DNA of 64,000 bases from Amycolatopsis balhimycina FH 1894. GTDB taxonomy: Bacteria; Actinomycetota; Actinomycetes; Mycobacteriales; Pseudonocardiaceae. A model generated the notes under the pieces. That model ran no database searches, was not told where the DNA came from, and saw nothing but the letters and a program-made list of their open reading frames with translations. Below are positions 56,050-64,000 of this stretch, piece after piece. How positions within the stretch are numbered: the stretch's first letter is position 1; each line of letters begins with the position of its first letter. The stretch is taken from the NCBI RefSeq assembly GCF_000384295.1, contig NZ_KB913037.1:2429947-2493946 (forward strand). Direction: 5' to 3'. The translations under genes were made by a program, and so were the position numbers.

Positions 56050-56285
56050 TGCGTGAACCAGGCGCCGAACATGCCGGCCACCCCGTCGAGGTTGAGCAGG
56101 ATACCGAGGAAGATCGCCGCGATCACGCCGTACTTGATCGCCCGTGTGAAGTTCCCGCGCGTGCCGACCAGCAGCCCGATCCCGCCGACGACGGCAGCCA
56201 GCAAAATCAGCCGCCGAACGGACTGATCACCCCAGGCCAGGTTGGTGTCGATCCAGGACTTCACGTCCGCGGCCAGCACGATCAT
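56046..56285 (-). CDS. Small two-helix membrane protein (VirB2/pilin-like position)
   Basis: 79 residues with two membrane helices (LILLAAVVGGIGLLVGTRG and YGVIAAIFLGILLNLDGVAG). GAGGAG precedes the ATG. Size and place match the small pilin-like subunit of Gram-positive type IV systems; function by position only. Confidence 0.75.
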   Translation of the reverse strand: MIVLAADVKSWIDTNLAWGDQSVRRLILLAAVVGGIGLLVGTRGNFTRAIKYGVIAAIFLGILLNLDGVAGMFGAWFTH

Positions 56286-56300
56286 CGGGTTTCTCCTCGC

Positions 56301-57230
56301 TTACCGGCCCGCCAGTAGCGGCACCGAGTCGATGCGGTTGATCTCCCACCGGCCGGCCCGCGCGACGAGGGTCAGCGCGTAGTCGACTGGGGTGCTCTGC
56401 CCGGTGGCGTCCCATGCCGAGGCACGCACAAGGCTGTGGACAGCGGTCCCGTCGGGCGGCCGGGCGGCTTGCCCCGGCTCGAACTTTTCGTGCGTCCGCA
56501 CCTCGGCCAGCTGCACCGCGGCGAACGGTGCAGGCTTCGGCAGGCCGAGGCTTGCTCCCGGGCTGACGAATCGGTCGAGCTGGCCTTGCCCCGCCAGGTA
56601 GGCGGCCAGAAACCCCGTGACCGACTGCCCGATCGGACCAGCAGGGTCCGCAACCTGGTCGTAGGCGAGCGCGGCGGCGCCGAGGGTTCCGGGGCAAGCA
56701 ACCGGTGAGGGCAGCGAGGCGGCGACGTAGGTGTCGCCGGTCCCGGCCATCGCGACCTGGGCGCACAGCAGCGACGCCGTCCGCTTACCGTCCGGCTGCA
56801 GCACCAGCACGTCTGCGACCACGACGACCGACCACGTCCCAGGCGCCGGCGAAGTTGCCGAGACGACCGCGGTGTCGACCGGGACCTGGGTGCCGGCCGC
56901 TCGCTGCGACTTCATCCCCGGCGGGTAGAAGGTCTCCAGTCCGGCCGGATCGTCTCGGGTCGCAGAAAGCCAAGCGCGTACGTACATCTCCGCCCACCCC
57001 TCCGGCACGGCCGAGGGCGCGGGTGCGCCGCCGTCCCGCATCGACGGCGCACCCGCTGGCTGGAGAACAACCAGTCCGGCGATGGTCAGCAGCGGGCCGG
57101 CCAGCACGGCCAGCCACGCCACCACCCGGCCGACCCGGCGACTCGCACCTCGAATCGCGGACTCCGCCTCAGCGTCCGGCAACAGCTCGGCCAGCCAACC
57201 TCTGCTGGTTCGGCCGCGACGACCAAGCAC
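56301..57230 (-). CDS. TcpC/VirB8-like conjugal transfer protein
   Basis: 309 residues. One N-terminal membrane helix (VVAWLAVLAGPLLTIAGLVV), then two repeated NTF2-like domains, the second ending RAGRWEINRIDSVPLL. This is the TcpC/VirB8 build of Gram-positive conjugation channels. The GTG start lies behind GGAGGAGGT. First gene of the right-arm channel operon. Confidence 0.85.
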   Translation of the reverse strand: MLGRRGRTSRGWLAELLPDAEAESAIRGASRRVGRVVAWLAVLAGPLLTIAGLVVLQPAGAPSMRDGGAPAPSAVPEGWAEMYVRAWLSATRDDPAGLETFYPPGMKSQRAAGTQVPVDTAVVSATSPAPGTWSVVVVADVLVLQPDGKRTASLLCAQVAMAGTGDTYVAASLPSPVACPGTLGAAALAYDQVADPAGPIGQSVTGFLAAYLAGQGQLDRFVSPGASLGLPKPAPFAAVQLAEVRTHEKFEPGQAARPPDGTAVHSLVRASAWDATGQSTPVDYALTLVARAGRWEINRIDSVPLLAGR

Positions 57231-57267
57231 GACACGACCTCCTCCGCCAGTTCCGGTTGTTGTTCGA

Positions 57268-57281
57268 AGGCACGCGTGCCT
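57268..57281. promoter_or_regulatory. Perfect 14-base palindrome upstream of the transfer operon
   Basis: AGGCACGCGTGCCT lies 38 bases before the GTG of the TcpC-like gene and just after the stop of the sigma-like regulator. No T-run follows it on either strand, so an operator is more likely than a terminator. Confidence 0.5.
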
Positions 57282-57296
57282 GGACCCTGGTGTGAT

Positions 57297-58160
57297 TCAG
57301 CCGGCCCGGGGAAGGTCTCGGCCCGGATACTCCGCCGCTGCTTCGGCCAGCTGGTCGAACGCGCGGCGTCGGTGACGGGTGATCGTCGGCTGGCTCAGCC
57401 CGATCAGCGTGCCGATCTGGCGGTCGGTGGCCACGCCGTCGCGGCCTACCGGGTCACCGAAGTAGCGGGTGGTGAGGATGGCGGCGGAGTGCTCATCGAG
57501 CCGGCTCTCCTTCACCGCCCACGACAGCAGCTCGAGCAGCTCCTCCGAGGCGTCCATCTCCCCCAGCACGGCCGCCAACGGCCGGTGCATCTCGTCATCG
57601 TCGATGCTGACGATGTCCGCGGCGGCCTGGCCGTGGTCGACGCCGAAATCCCGCTGGGCGGCGCGCTGGGTCTCCCGCATGAGGTTCGCGGCGACGCGCT
57701 GCCTGCGCCGCAGCGGATAGCAGCGGGTCTGCTCCCACAGGTGACCGAGCACGGCCGCCTGAATGTCGCGGCTTTCTTCTGAGGCCGAGACGCCACCGCC
57801 GGTCACCCCGCGCCGGACACCGACCGCGCCACCCGCCGCTCGTGCCGCATGGACAACACGGCCGACGATGCCGGGGACAGCGGGCAACATCGCGTTCACG
57901 ACGATCTCGGTAGCGGTGACTCCGCCGCCGCCTGGCGACGCCGCCCGCACCAAGAAAGCATGCAACAGCTCATCGTGGCGTGCGTAGTCGCGGGTGGCCA
58001 AGACATCGACCAACCCCGCGTAAGAAGCGATCGCCGACAACACGGGTTCCTCGGCGGCCCACTCACGCAGAACCCGGTCGAACCGCGCCACGACGCGGGG
58101 CTGCCGAAACTGGACCTGCAGCATCGTCAACGGGCTGTTCACAGTGGATCGGCTAGCCAT
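57297..58160 (-). CDS. Sigma-factor-like helix-turn-helix regulator
   Basis: 287 residues. The C-terminal region-4-like helix-turn-helix is TDRQIGTLIGLSQPTITRHR; the middle holds a helical core with an acidic linker (VSIDDDEMHRPLAAVLGEMD). The N-terminus is not recognised. AAGGAG lies 6 bases before the ATG. It is placed directly upstream of the channel operon and probably controls it. Confidence 0.75.
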   Translation of the reverse strand: MASRSTVNSPLTMLQVQFRQPRVVARFDRVLREWAAEEPVLSAIASYAGLVDVLATRDYARHDELLHAFLVRAASPGGGGVTATEIVVNAMLPAVPGIVGRVVHAARAAGGAVGVRRGVTGGGVSASEESRDIQAAVLGHLWEQTRCYPLRRRQRVAANLMRETQRAAQRDFGVDHGQAAADIVSIDDDEMHRPLAAVLGEMDASEELLELLSWAVKESRLDEHSAAILTTRYFGDPVGRDGVATDRQIGTLIGLSQPTITRHRRRAFDQLAEAAAEYPGRDLPRAG

Positions 58161-58367
58161 GGCCGGCTCCTTCGCTCGGATGTTTGGTTCCGAGCAGCGT
58201 TCGACCAGGCGTTCGCGCCGTTCCTGGGCCCTTACCTTGCTCCGCTTGAGAGCAAGCCTCAATTCACCCAGACGGTTAACCACAGGGCGACGGTCAGCAC
58301 GGGGTGGGACCGGCGATGTCCACACCATCGACGGCCGGCCGGGTTCGTCGTCGACGGTTCGGCTACG

Positions 58368-61300
58368 TCAACGTCGCTTGCCGAAGTCGATCACGCGGCG
58401 AGAACCTAAAAGGCTGGCCGATTTCGTTGCGTAGCCCAGCGGTGCGAGACCGTGCAGAGCGGCGTTCTCCAGCTCCTTCTTACCGTCGACCGCCCGTTGG
58501 GTGGCGGCGTCGAAGGCACTTCGAACAGACTTTGGCGGACGTCCGATCTGGGGCATGACGCGGAACACGGATTTTATCGCTTCGGCATTGGGGCCACCGG
58601 AGGACGTCAGCTCCAGCATGGCGATCGCTACCTGCTTAAAAAGCTCGACTCGTTCGGGTTCCTTTTGGATCGACGCGGCCACCCACAGATTCAGCACCGC
58701 GACGCGCATGGAGTTGTTCTTGCTCGCGTTGTACCGCTCGACCAGTGTTTCTACGACGCCGGCTTCGTTCGCTCCAGCGAGGTTGATCGCGGCGATCACC
58801 TTTGCGTCCGGCGTCGACGACTCTGGCTTGCCCACGAATGCTCGGATGAACTCCAGGTGCTCCTCGTCGCTCCAACCAGCCGTGACGTGCTGGAAACCTG
58901 CCACGACGTCCGTCGTCAAGAGGGATGTGCCGACTGCAGCCGAGAGCAACGCTTGGGCGTCGGCAGGTGTGACCACCGCGAGCCGGAGCCAGGACGCCAG
59001 CGGCTCCGCGCACTCGCCGACGAGTTCGTCGGCGAGTGTCGTCATCGTGGCGGCCTTGGGCAGCAGATCAGAGAACGCGGGCAGATGATGTCCAGCGTGG
59101 TTCAGTGACTGGAGCAGAAGCTGCACGCGGCCGAATTGCGCCATCCAGTGTTCTTCGGTCAGGGCGGTCATCAAGTCCATCGCCAGGGTGGTGGCACCGT
59201 CCCTCTCAACCTCGTTTTTGAAAACTTCGGGAACGGTGTCGAAGAGGTATGACCGCAGAGCTTCTCCGCGGTTGTCCATCGCGATGTCGGCGCGGAGGGT
59301 CTTTGTCAACGAGTCGATCAAGGTTGTCGTCAACAAACTGGGGTCTACGAACCCGTGGGTGGCCAGCACACGCGCGGCGGCCACGGCCGGGAGCCTCGAT
59401 GCGGCGTCAGAGTCGGTCTCGACCACTTCCGCGACGGTCTTCATCACCCTGTCGGTGATGTCGGGCCGAACATGGGGCAGCGGTTCGATCTGCGTGAGCA
59501 GTGCCGATGCTGCGCGCCCGACGTCGACGACTTCCGGTGGCTGTTTGCCTGCGGTGCTGCTCCACAGCTTGATTACAAGTTTTGCCCAGCGCTGATCTGC
59601 GTCGGGGACGCGACTGCCCGGGGTAATCGCCCCCAGCCACCGGGGCCACGAAGCCACAACACGGAACTCTGCCGAGCGGAGGATCTGGGCGGCCAAATCA
59701 CCGTCCGATGTGAGCGGCAAGTTAGAGATGATTTTGTTGATCTCCGTGCGTCCGTACTCGTGATCGATGGCAAGCACCAGTCCCACGATCGCGTGAACCG
59801 AGTCGGCGTCGTCATTGCGCAGGTCGTGAGCCAGAGCCGCGAGGCTTTCAATTGCCTTCTTGGCGGCAGTAACCTTCGGGGATTCGACCGGCTGGGCTGG
59901 TGCGGCCGTGGTGACAGCCGCGGTCGTCGCGTCAGCTGTTGTGGGCTGCGCCGGTGCCGTGACGGGCGGGGTGTTCAGCGCCTCAGCCAGCAGTTTCGGC
60001 AGCGTCTGAGCCAGCCGCAGCAACTCGAGTCTGACAGGGGCGTCCACGGCGCGAAGTGTCGCGAGCGTCGCTTCGCGGTGCGAACTGCACAGACCTCGGG
60101 CCAGCAACGCGTTGACACCCCGGGCGTCGGCGGCCGCGGCCGCCGGCTCCCGGAGGATGAACTGGACGTCGGCCTCCTCGTCGTCTCGGACGATCTGGAT
60201 GATCCGCCGACGGAGCCCGTCGGCATCGCTTGTCGCGCACAGCGTCAGCTGCCAGGCACCCTCAGCGTTGCTCGCCGTCAGGATGTTGATCCCGGACTGC
60301 TCGAGGTTGGAGATCGAGGCGAGGACCTCGTCGGCCACGATGCCGTACGGCAGGTCCGGTCGCTGTTTTACCAGCTCGATCAGGGCAACGGCGATGTTCT
60401 GCTCCGCGACACCGAACGAATGACGCATTCGTGTGGTGAGATATCGCAACGCTGAGTCACGTCGATCCAGAGACCCGCCCTCGGCACCGACCGCGTCCAC
60501 AACGGCCCCGATGTCGCCGTCTTCGGCGGACGCCAGGAGCCGCTTCGCGGACGCGGTGTCGAGACCGAACAGGCTCTCTTCACTCCGCAGGAAAACAAGA
60601 TCGCGCGATGGGCCGTCGACGGTGCGGGTCCGCTGCAGGTAGTTGAGAAGTTGGCGATGATGGGTGTGACGGGTGTCAGCGACCCGCGTGTTCCCGGCCC
60701 CGTTGACGCCCTCGCCGTTTTCGTTGCCCTCCCCGACCATGAGGGGTGCGAGCTTGGCATCCGGGTTGTTGTACCTCTGCGCAAGCTCTTTCGCATCGGG
60801 GTCGATGTCGTCGGGCAGGGATTCGGAATTCTGCAAGTTCAGCACGTGCGAGGGAAGCTCTGGATCGATGACCAGGTCCCGGCCGAACAGAGGGAACTCC
60901 ACGCGAAGGCACACCAGTTTCGCCAGGGCCGTCGCCGACCGCGCGGGGTTCTCGTGAAGATGCTTGGTCCGGAATCGTTCCTCGGCGAGCCGGTAGGTCA
61001 AGGCGAACGTGTTGAGCAGGTGCTTCACCCGGCGTGGGCTGGTCACGTGTCCGGGAATCAGGACCGAGATGACCAGCGGAAGATTGGTCAGCTCGCTCCA
61101 GACGCCGGACTGACGATCCTTCACCAGGTTCAGAGCGAACTCGCCGATGTTGGGAGCAAGCAGGGCGGGAAGGCTGATCTGGTATTGGAAGACCTTATCG
61201 AGGTAGGCACTTCCCGTGCTGTAGTAAGGATTATGCGCCGTCACCGGGGTGGGTTGCTGCGATTTTCGAGATAAAGCCTCTTCGAGTACCTGTTGGTCAG

Positions 61301-62132
61301 CAGCCACTATGAAGACACATCGGTCGGTTCCGAGGAAGGTTCGCACCGCATCCAACGTGGCGACCACGTCTTCCGAGCTGCACCGGTCGAGCTCGTCGAC
61401 GAAGATCACCACACGGTCCGCTTTGGAGTCCTTCACCAGATCCGCGAGGAGTGCTTCGAACTGTTCGTCACTGTCCGGCTTCGATAGACTGCGTTCGGCT
61501 GCGAGGTTCTTGCCGACCAGGGCGACCAGCCCCGACAAGAGCGTCGCCGGAACGAGTCCGGCTGTGACAGCGGTTCCCGCCATCCTGGTGAAGTTCTCGT
61601 CGAAGGTGCCGGCTTGGAGCAGGGCAACGATGGCAATGGCGCCCACAAGAAGGGACACCAGGGCGGTGAGTAGCAAGGCGAAGACCCAGATCAGCGTCCA
61701 GACACTCGCCGCAGGCACGCGGATGTCCGTGCGGGTGCGTCCCGAGTACAGGTCTTCGTGGTACTTCGCATCAGTTACGCCGAGCTCGTTCGCGGCAGCT
61801 GTCACGAACGTCCGGCGCAGGGGATTCTCCGCGTACTTGAACGCGTCGAATCGAACGAACCGCACCCCTTTGGCCCCTTGGAGCCTTCCTTTCACAAGGT
61901 TCGCGATACCGGACTTCCCCGAACCCCACGGCCCGTACAGAGCGATGTTCGTCGGAGCTTCCACTCTCGTCGCAAGCTCGACGAGCTGGTCAGCTATGCA
62001 CTGGTGCTCGAACCGGTCCTCGTGTGCGTCCGTGAGTTCTCGATCCTCAATCAAATCCTCGTGCCCGAGTAACCCGGACCTCACCGTGAACCCTGCGTCG
62101 GAACCACCCGCCCCTGCTATCCGGCCGTCCAT
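58368..62132 (-). CDS. KAP-family P-loop NTPase with membrane helices
   Basis: 1254 residues. Walker A ALYGPWGSGKSG (K73) and Walker B VVIFVDELDRCSSEDV (D246, E247) are separated by a large insert with two membrane helices at about 144-173 and 184-206, which is the diagnostic build of KAP NTPases. YLDKVFQYQISLP and SPRRVKHLLNTF are further KAP blocks. The C-terminal 700 residues are helical and repeat-like. GGGAGGTG precedes the ATG. KAP proteins include the phage-exclusion protein PifA, so phage defence is a fair guess, not shown. Confidence 0.9.
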   Translation of the reverse strand: MDGRIAGAGGSDAGFTVRSGLLGHEDLIEDRELTDAHEDRFEHQCIADQLVELATRVEAPTNIALYGPWGSGKSGIANLVKGRLQGAKGVRFVRFDAFKYAENPLRRTFVTAAANELGVTDAKYHEDLYSGRTRTDIRVPAASVWTLIWVFALLLTALVSLLVGAIAIVALLQAGTFDENFTRMAGTAVTAGLVPATLLSGLVALVGKNLAAERSLSKPDSDEQFEALLADLVKDSKADRVVIFVDELDRCSSEDVVATLDAVRTFLGTDRCVFIVAADQQVLEEALSRKSQQPTPVTAHNPYYSTGSAYLDKVFQYQISLPALLAPNIGEFALNLVKDRQSGVWSELTNLPLVISVLIPGHVTSPRRVKHLLNTFALTYRLAEERFRTKHLHENPARSATALAKLVCLRVEFPLFGRDLVIDPELPSHVLNLQNSESLPDDIDPDAKELAQRYNNPDAKLAPLMVGEGNENGEGVNGAGNTRVADTRHTHHRQLLNYLQRTRTVDGPSRDLVFLRSEESLFGLDTASAKRLLASAEDGDIGAVVDAVGAEGGSLDRRDSALRYLTTRMRHSFGVAEQNIAVALIELVKQRPDLPYGIVADEVLASISNLEQSGINILTASNAEGAWQLTLCATSDADGLRRRIIQIVRDDEEADVQFILREPAAAAADARGVNALLARGLCSSHREATLATLRAVDAPVRLELLRLAQTLPKLLAEALNTPPVTAPAQPTTADATTAAVTTAAPAQPVESPKVTAAKKAIESLAALAHDLRNDDADSVHAIVGLVLAIDHEYGRTEINKIISNLPLTSDGDLAAQILRSAEFRVVASWPRWLGAITPGSRVPDADQRWAKLVIKLWSSTAGKQPPEVVDVGRAASALLTQIEPLPHVRPDITDRVMKTVAEVVETDSDAASRLPAVAAARVLATHGFVDPSLLTTTLIDSLTKTLRADIAMDNRGEALRSYLFDTVPEVFKNEVERDGATTLAMDLMTALTEEHWMAQFGRVQLLLQSLNHAGHHLPAFSDLLPKAATMTTLADELVGECAEPLASWLRLAVVTPADAQALLSAAVGTSLLTTDVVAGFQHVTAGWSDEEHLEFIRAFVGKPESSTPDAKVIAAINLAGANEAGVVETLVERYNASKNNSMRVAVLNLWVAASIQKEPERVELFKQVAIAMLELTSSGGPNAEAIKSVFRVMPQIGRPPKSVRSAFDAATQRAVDGKKELENAALHGLAPLGYATKSASLLGSRRVIDFGKRR

Positions 62133-62151
62133 ACCACACCTCCCTCAGTGC

Positions 62152-62157
62152 ACTATA
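62152..62157 (-). promoter_or_regulatory. -10 element for the KAP gene
   Basis: On the minus strand TATAGT lies 20 bases ahead of the ATG, leaving a short leader that contains the strong GGGAGGTG ribosome site. The -35 position is weak. Confidence 0.4.
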
Positions 62158-63129
62158 GACAGTTCGCCCGACACTTCCAGGCCCGACACGAGGCCTACGG
62201 CAGTAGTGATATCCATAAGTGACATGAATAGTTATCCGCACAACAACGACAGTGGTTGCAAATTAACTCTTGCGTCTCGGCAGACACCCCATCCTGTGTA
62301 GCGGCGCGCTGACGACGGCCGAGCTGGCCAAGGTTGAGGACATAACCAGGTGTGCGGATCGGGGCGCGGTCACACACTGCAGCATCCGGCAACCGCGGGC
62401 GGGATCACGTTCTTAATCTCAAGACGAGGCTGGGGATGGCCAACGTTCTCGTCTTACCAGGCCTGTGAGCCTGCCAGCAGCTTGTCGCGTGGCAGGGCCA
62501 CGCTGTTGATCCGCGGGCAGGTGCAGGCACTCGTGGACCTTGTCGCACAGTACCCGACCACGACGTCCGCGGCGGAGTCACCGAAGCCGGCGCAACTCAC
62601 CATCTGGTCGGCCAGGTCGATCCTGCTCGCCCACGCGGCGATCGACGGCGATCGGGCCACCCTCGCCACTTTCGCCGGTCACACCCCGGATTCGGGCCGG
62701 TAGCCCAGCTCACCCGTACCGACCGGTGCCCATCGAGCGGGGACGGGGTCAGGAACGCGATCTCGGGTTGCTGCCCTCTCGACCCATGCCAGCGTGTGCG
62801 TGTCCAGGGCGGCGCAGTCCTGGATCTCGCCGGCGGCCGGCACGGTTCCCGGCGGCTCGTCGCGGAGGACGACCGTCTGCAAGTTCACCGGGCCAGCACC
62901 CCCAGCCAGGCATGTCTTCCACCGCGCTCGCCAGCCAGCGCGCGTTGGCTAGGTGTTCTGGGTCACGTCGCCGTCTGCGGCCGAGCGCAGGTACGAGGGG
63001 TTCAGATGTAGCGTCAAATTTTGAATGATCGTCGTGCGCTCACCGGAGAGCTCCGAAGTGGACTCCCCCGGACGGGCGACTCAGTCGTGCCTCGAGCGTC
63101 GGCGGGCCCAGCGGACGTAGGCTGACCCG
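62158..63129. other. Stretch without a certain gene
   Basis: Two weak candidates: a plus-strand frame ending at 62703 (LLIRGQVQALVDLVAQYPTT near the end) and a minus-strand frame 62679-62888 of 69 residues (GTG start, VVLRDEPPGTVPAAGEIQDC). Neither has a known family or a convincing ribosome site; both may be fragments of lost genes. Confidence 0.3.
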
Positions 63130-63557
63130 ATGGCTGGAACGGAACGACCCACCGCGTTCGTCACCTGGGCGCACCGGGCGAGCGATTGGACGGCCGAACA
63201 GACTGACGGGTGGCAGCACACGGTCCACAGGTTCGCCAGGGCTCTCCGGGAAGCAGGCGTCGACGCCGACATCGATCTCTTCCACCAGCACGACGACGCG
63301 GTCGATTGGACCCGCTACGGAACCCTGGCGATCGAGCACGCGGACACGACCATCATCGCGATCTCACGCGCCTGGCGGGAACGCTGGGAAGGTAGCAACG
63401 CGCCCACCGAGGGCGCCGGCGCCGCGCGGGAAGCCGACGCCCTGCACGGCCGGTTCGACGCGGATCAGCAGCGTTTTCAAAAAACGGTGAAGATGGTGGT
63501 GCTGCCCGGCGCCGACGACCAGGACATCCCCGCCGACCTGCGGCGCGTCCGGAATTT
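63130..63557 (+). pseudogene. SEFIR/TIR-like domain protein truncated by an IS
   Basis: About 142 residues before the IS edge. Starts RPTAFVTWAHRASDWTAEQT and continues AGVDADIDLFHQHDDAVDW, then IIAISRAWRERWEG and VKMVVLPGADDQDIPADLRR, all matching bacterial SEFIR domains, a relative of TIR used in immune-type signalling. After RRVRN the sequence becomes the IS, adding a foreign tail to a stop at 63636. The usual C-terminal partner domain is lost. Confidence 0.8.
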
Positions 63558-64000
63558 GTCAAGGTGGGTGAGACCAGTGGGTGTTAGGCGGCTTCGGTTT
63601 TGGTCTCCTGGCTGGTGTCGTCGGTGGGTCGGTTGATCCAGACGGTGTCGGGGAGATCGAGCACCTTCGGCGCCGTGGTGATGCCACCGAACCGGTGCGG
63701 GTGCCTGGCCCGGGCTTCGGTGAGCACGGCGCGCCGGTCGGCGGCTTTGGCGGTTGCCAGGCCGAAGTGGACGTCGGCGGGGGTGTGCAGGCCGATGCCG
63801 GTGTGTCGATGTTCGTGGTTGTACCACTGGGCGAACTCGTCCATGAATTTCCTTGCCTCCGACAGTGACCCGAAGCGTTCGGGGAATTCCGGACCGTATT
63901 TCAAGGTCTTGAACAGTGATTCCGAGTACGGGTTGTCGTTGGACACCCGAGGCCGCGAGTGTGACCGTGTGACCTCGAGGTCGGCGAGCAAGACGGCGAC
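63557..64000 (-). mobile_element. IS3-family element, partial (runs off right edge)
   Basis: The left end begins near TGTCAAGGTGGGTGAGACC at 63557, directly where SEFIR homology stops. Its transposase lies on the minus strand; the other end is beyond the window. Confidence 0.8.
63584..64000 (-). CDS. IS3-type transposase, C-terminal part
   Basis: At least 135 residues. RPRVSNDNPYSESLFKTLKY carries the catalytic Glu of the DDE core, followed by WYNHEHRHTGIGLHTPADVH, the standard C-terminal block of IS3-type OrfB. The N-terminal part is outside the window. It is a different type from the IS3 element at 46.6 kb. Confidence 0.92.
   Translation of the reverse strand, partial: VAVLLADLEVTRSHSRPRVSNDNPYSESLFKTLKYGPEFPERFGSLSEARKFMDEFAQWYNHEHRHTGIGLHTPADVHFGLATAKAADRRAVLTEARARHPHRFGGITTAPKVLDLPDTVWINRPTDDTSQETKTEAA

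Noticed and set aside
57268..57281. Reading the 14-base palindrome as a transcription terminator
   Set aside because: The arms are directly joined without a loop and no T-run follows on either strand.

Overview
The window is high-GC actinobacterial DNA. GTG and TTG starts are common, 4-bp start/stop overlaps (ATGA, GTGA, TTGA) are frequent, and it carries an Lsr2-type protein, NarL- and IclR-type regulators and an actinobacterial-style type IV secretion gene set. A Pseudonocardiales host (Amycolatopsis-like) is likely, but that is inference. No rRNA, tRNA or CRISPR array was seen.

1-16.9 kb is a glycoside import and breakdown island. A minus-strand series runs SDR oxidoreductase, two sugar ABC permeases, a lipoprotein binding protein, then GH3, GH1, GH43, GH78 and a second GH3 that runs off the left edge. 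None of the hydrolases shows a signal peptide, so glycosides are probably imported intact and cut in the cytosol. A TetR regulator and a type-B carboxylesterase are divergent from it. 16.9-21.4 kb holds an AsnC-type regulator divergent from a YtcJ-like amidohydrolase, flanked by decayed SDR and phenol-hydroxylase remnants. 21.4-25.6 kb is a compact aromatic cluster: an IclR regulator, divergent from a tightly overlapping operon of a two-component FADH2 monooxygenase (HpaB/HpaC type), a Rid-family protein and a 3-hydroxyanthranilate 3,4-dioxygenase.

25.9-58.2 kb looks like a conjugative element. One arm (28.3-39.9 kb, minus) is a long overlapping operon with a coupling-type ATPase, a replication-relaxation protein, a ParB-like protein, a Cys-rich protein, and two large proteins that share an N-terminal MGTNAKT tag. 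One of the tagged pair carries a PI3K/HipA-like kinase motif set. An Lsr2-like protein and a single-pass membrane protein follow. The other arm (49.9-57.2 kb, minus) encodes the secretion channel: VirB8/TcpC-like, small pilin-like, PrgI/VirB3-like, VirB4-like, VirB6-like and NlpC/P60 proteins, preceded by a sigma-like regulator. Between the arms (41.3-49.8 kb) lies a cargo and scar region: an HNH protein with altered metal residues, an NlpC/P60 remnant, a resolvase remnant, an IS21 element inside what may be a membrane-protein gene, and an IS3 element that cleanly splits a sensor kinase with a 4-bp target duplication. No integrase or relaxase of the usual kind is visible, so the element's ends lie outside the window or it is plasmid-borne.

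58.3-64 kb is defence-like: a 1254-residue membrane-spanning KAP P-loop NTPase and a SEFIR/TIR-like protein truncated by another IS3-type element at the right edge.
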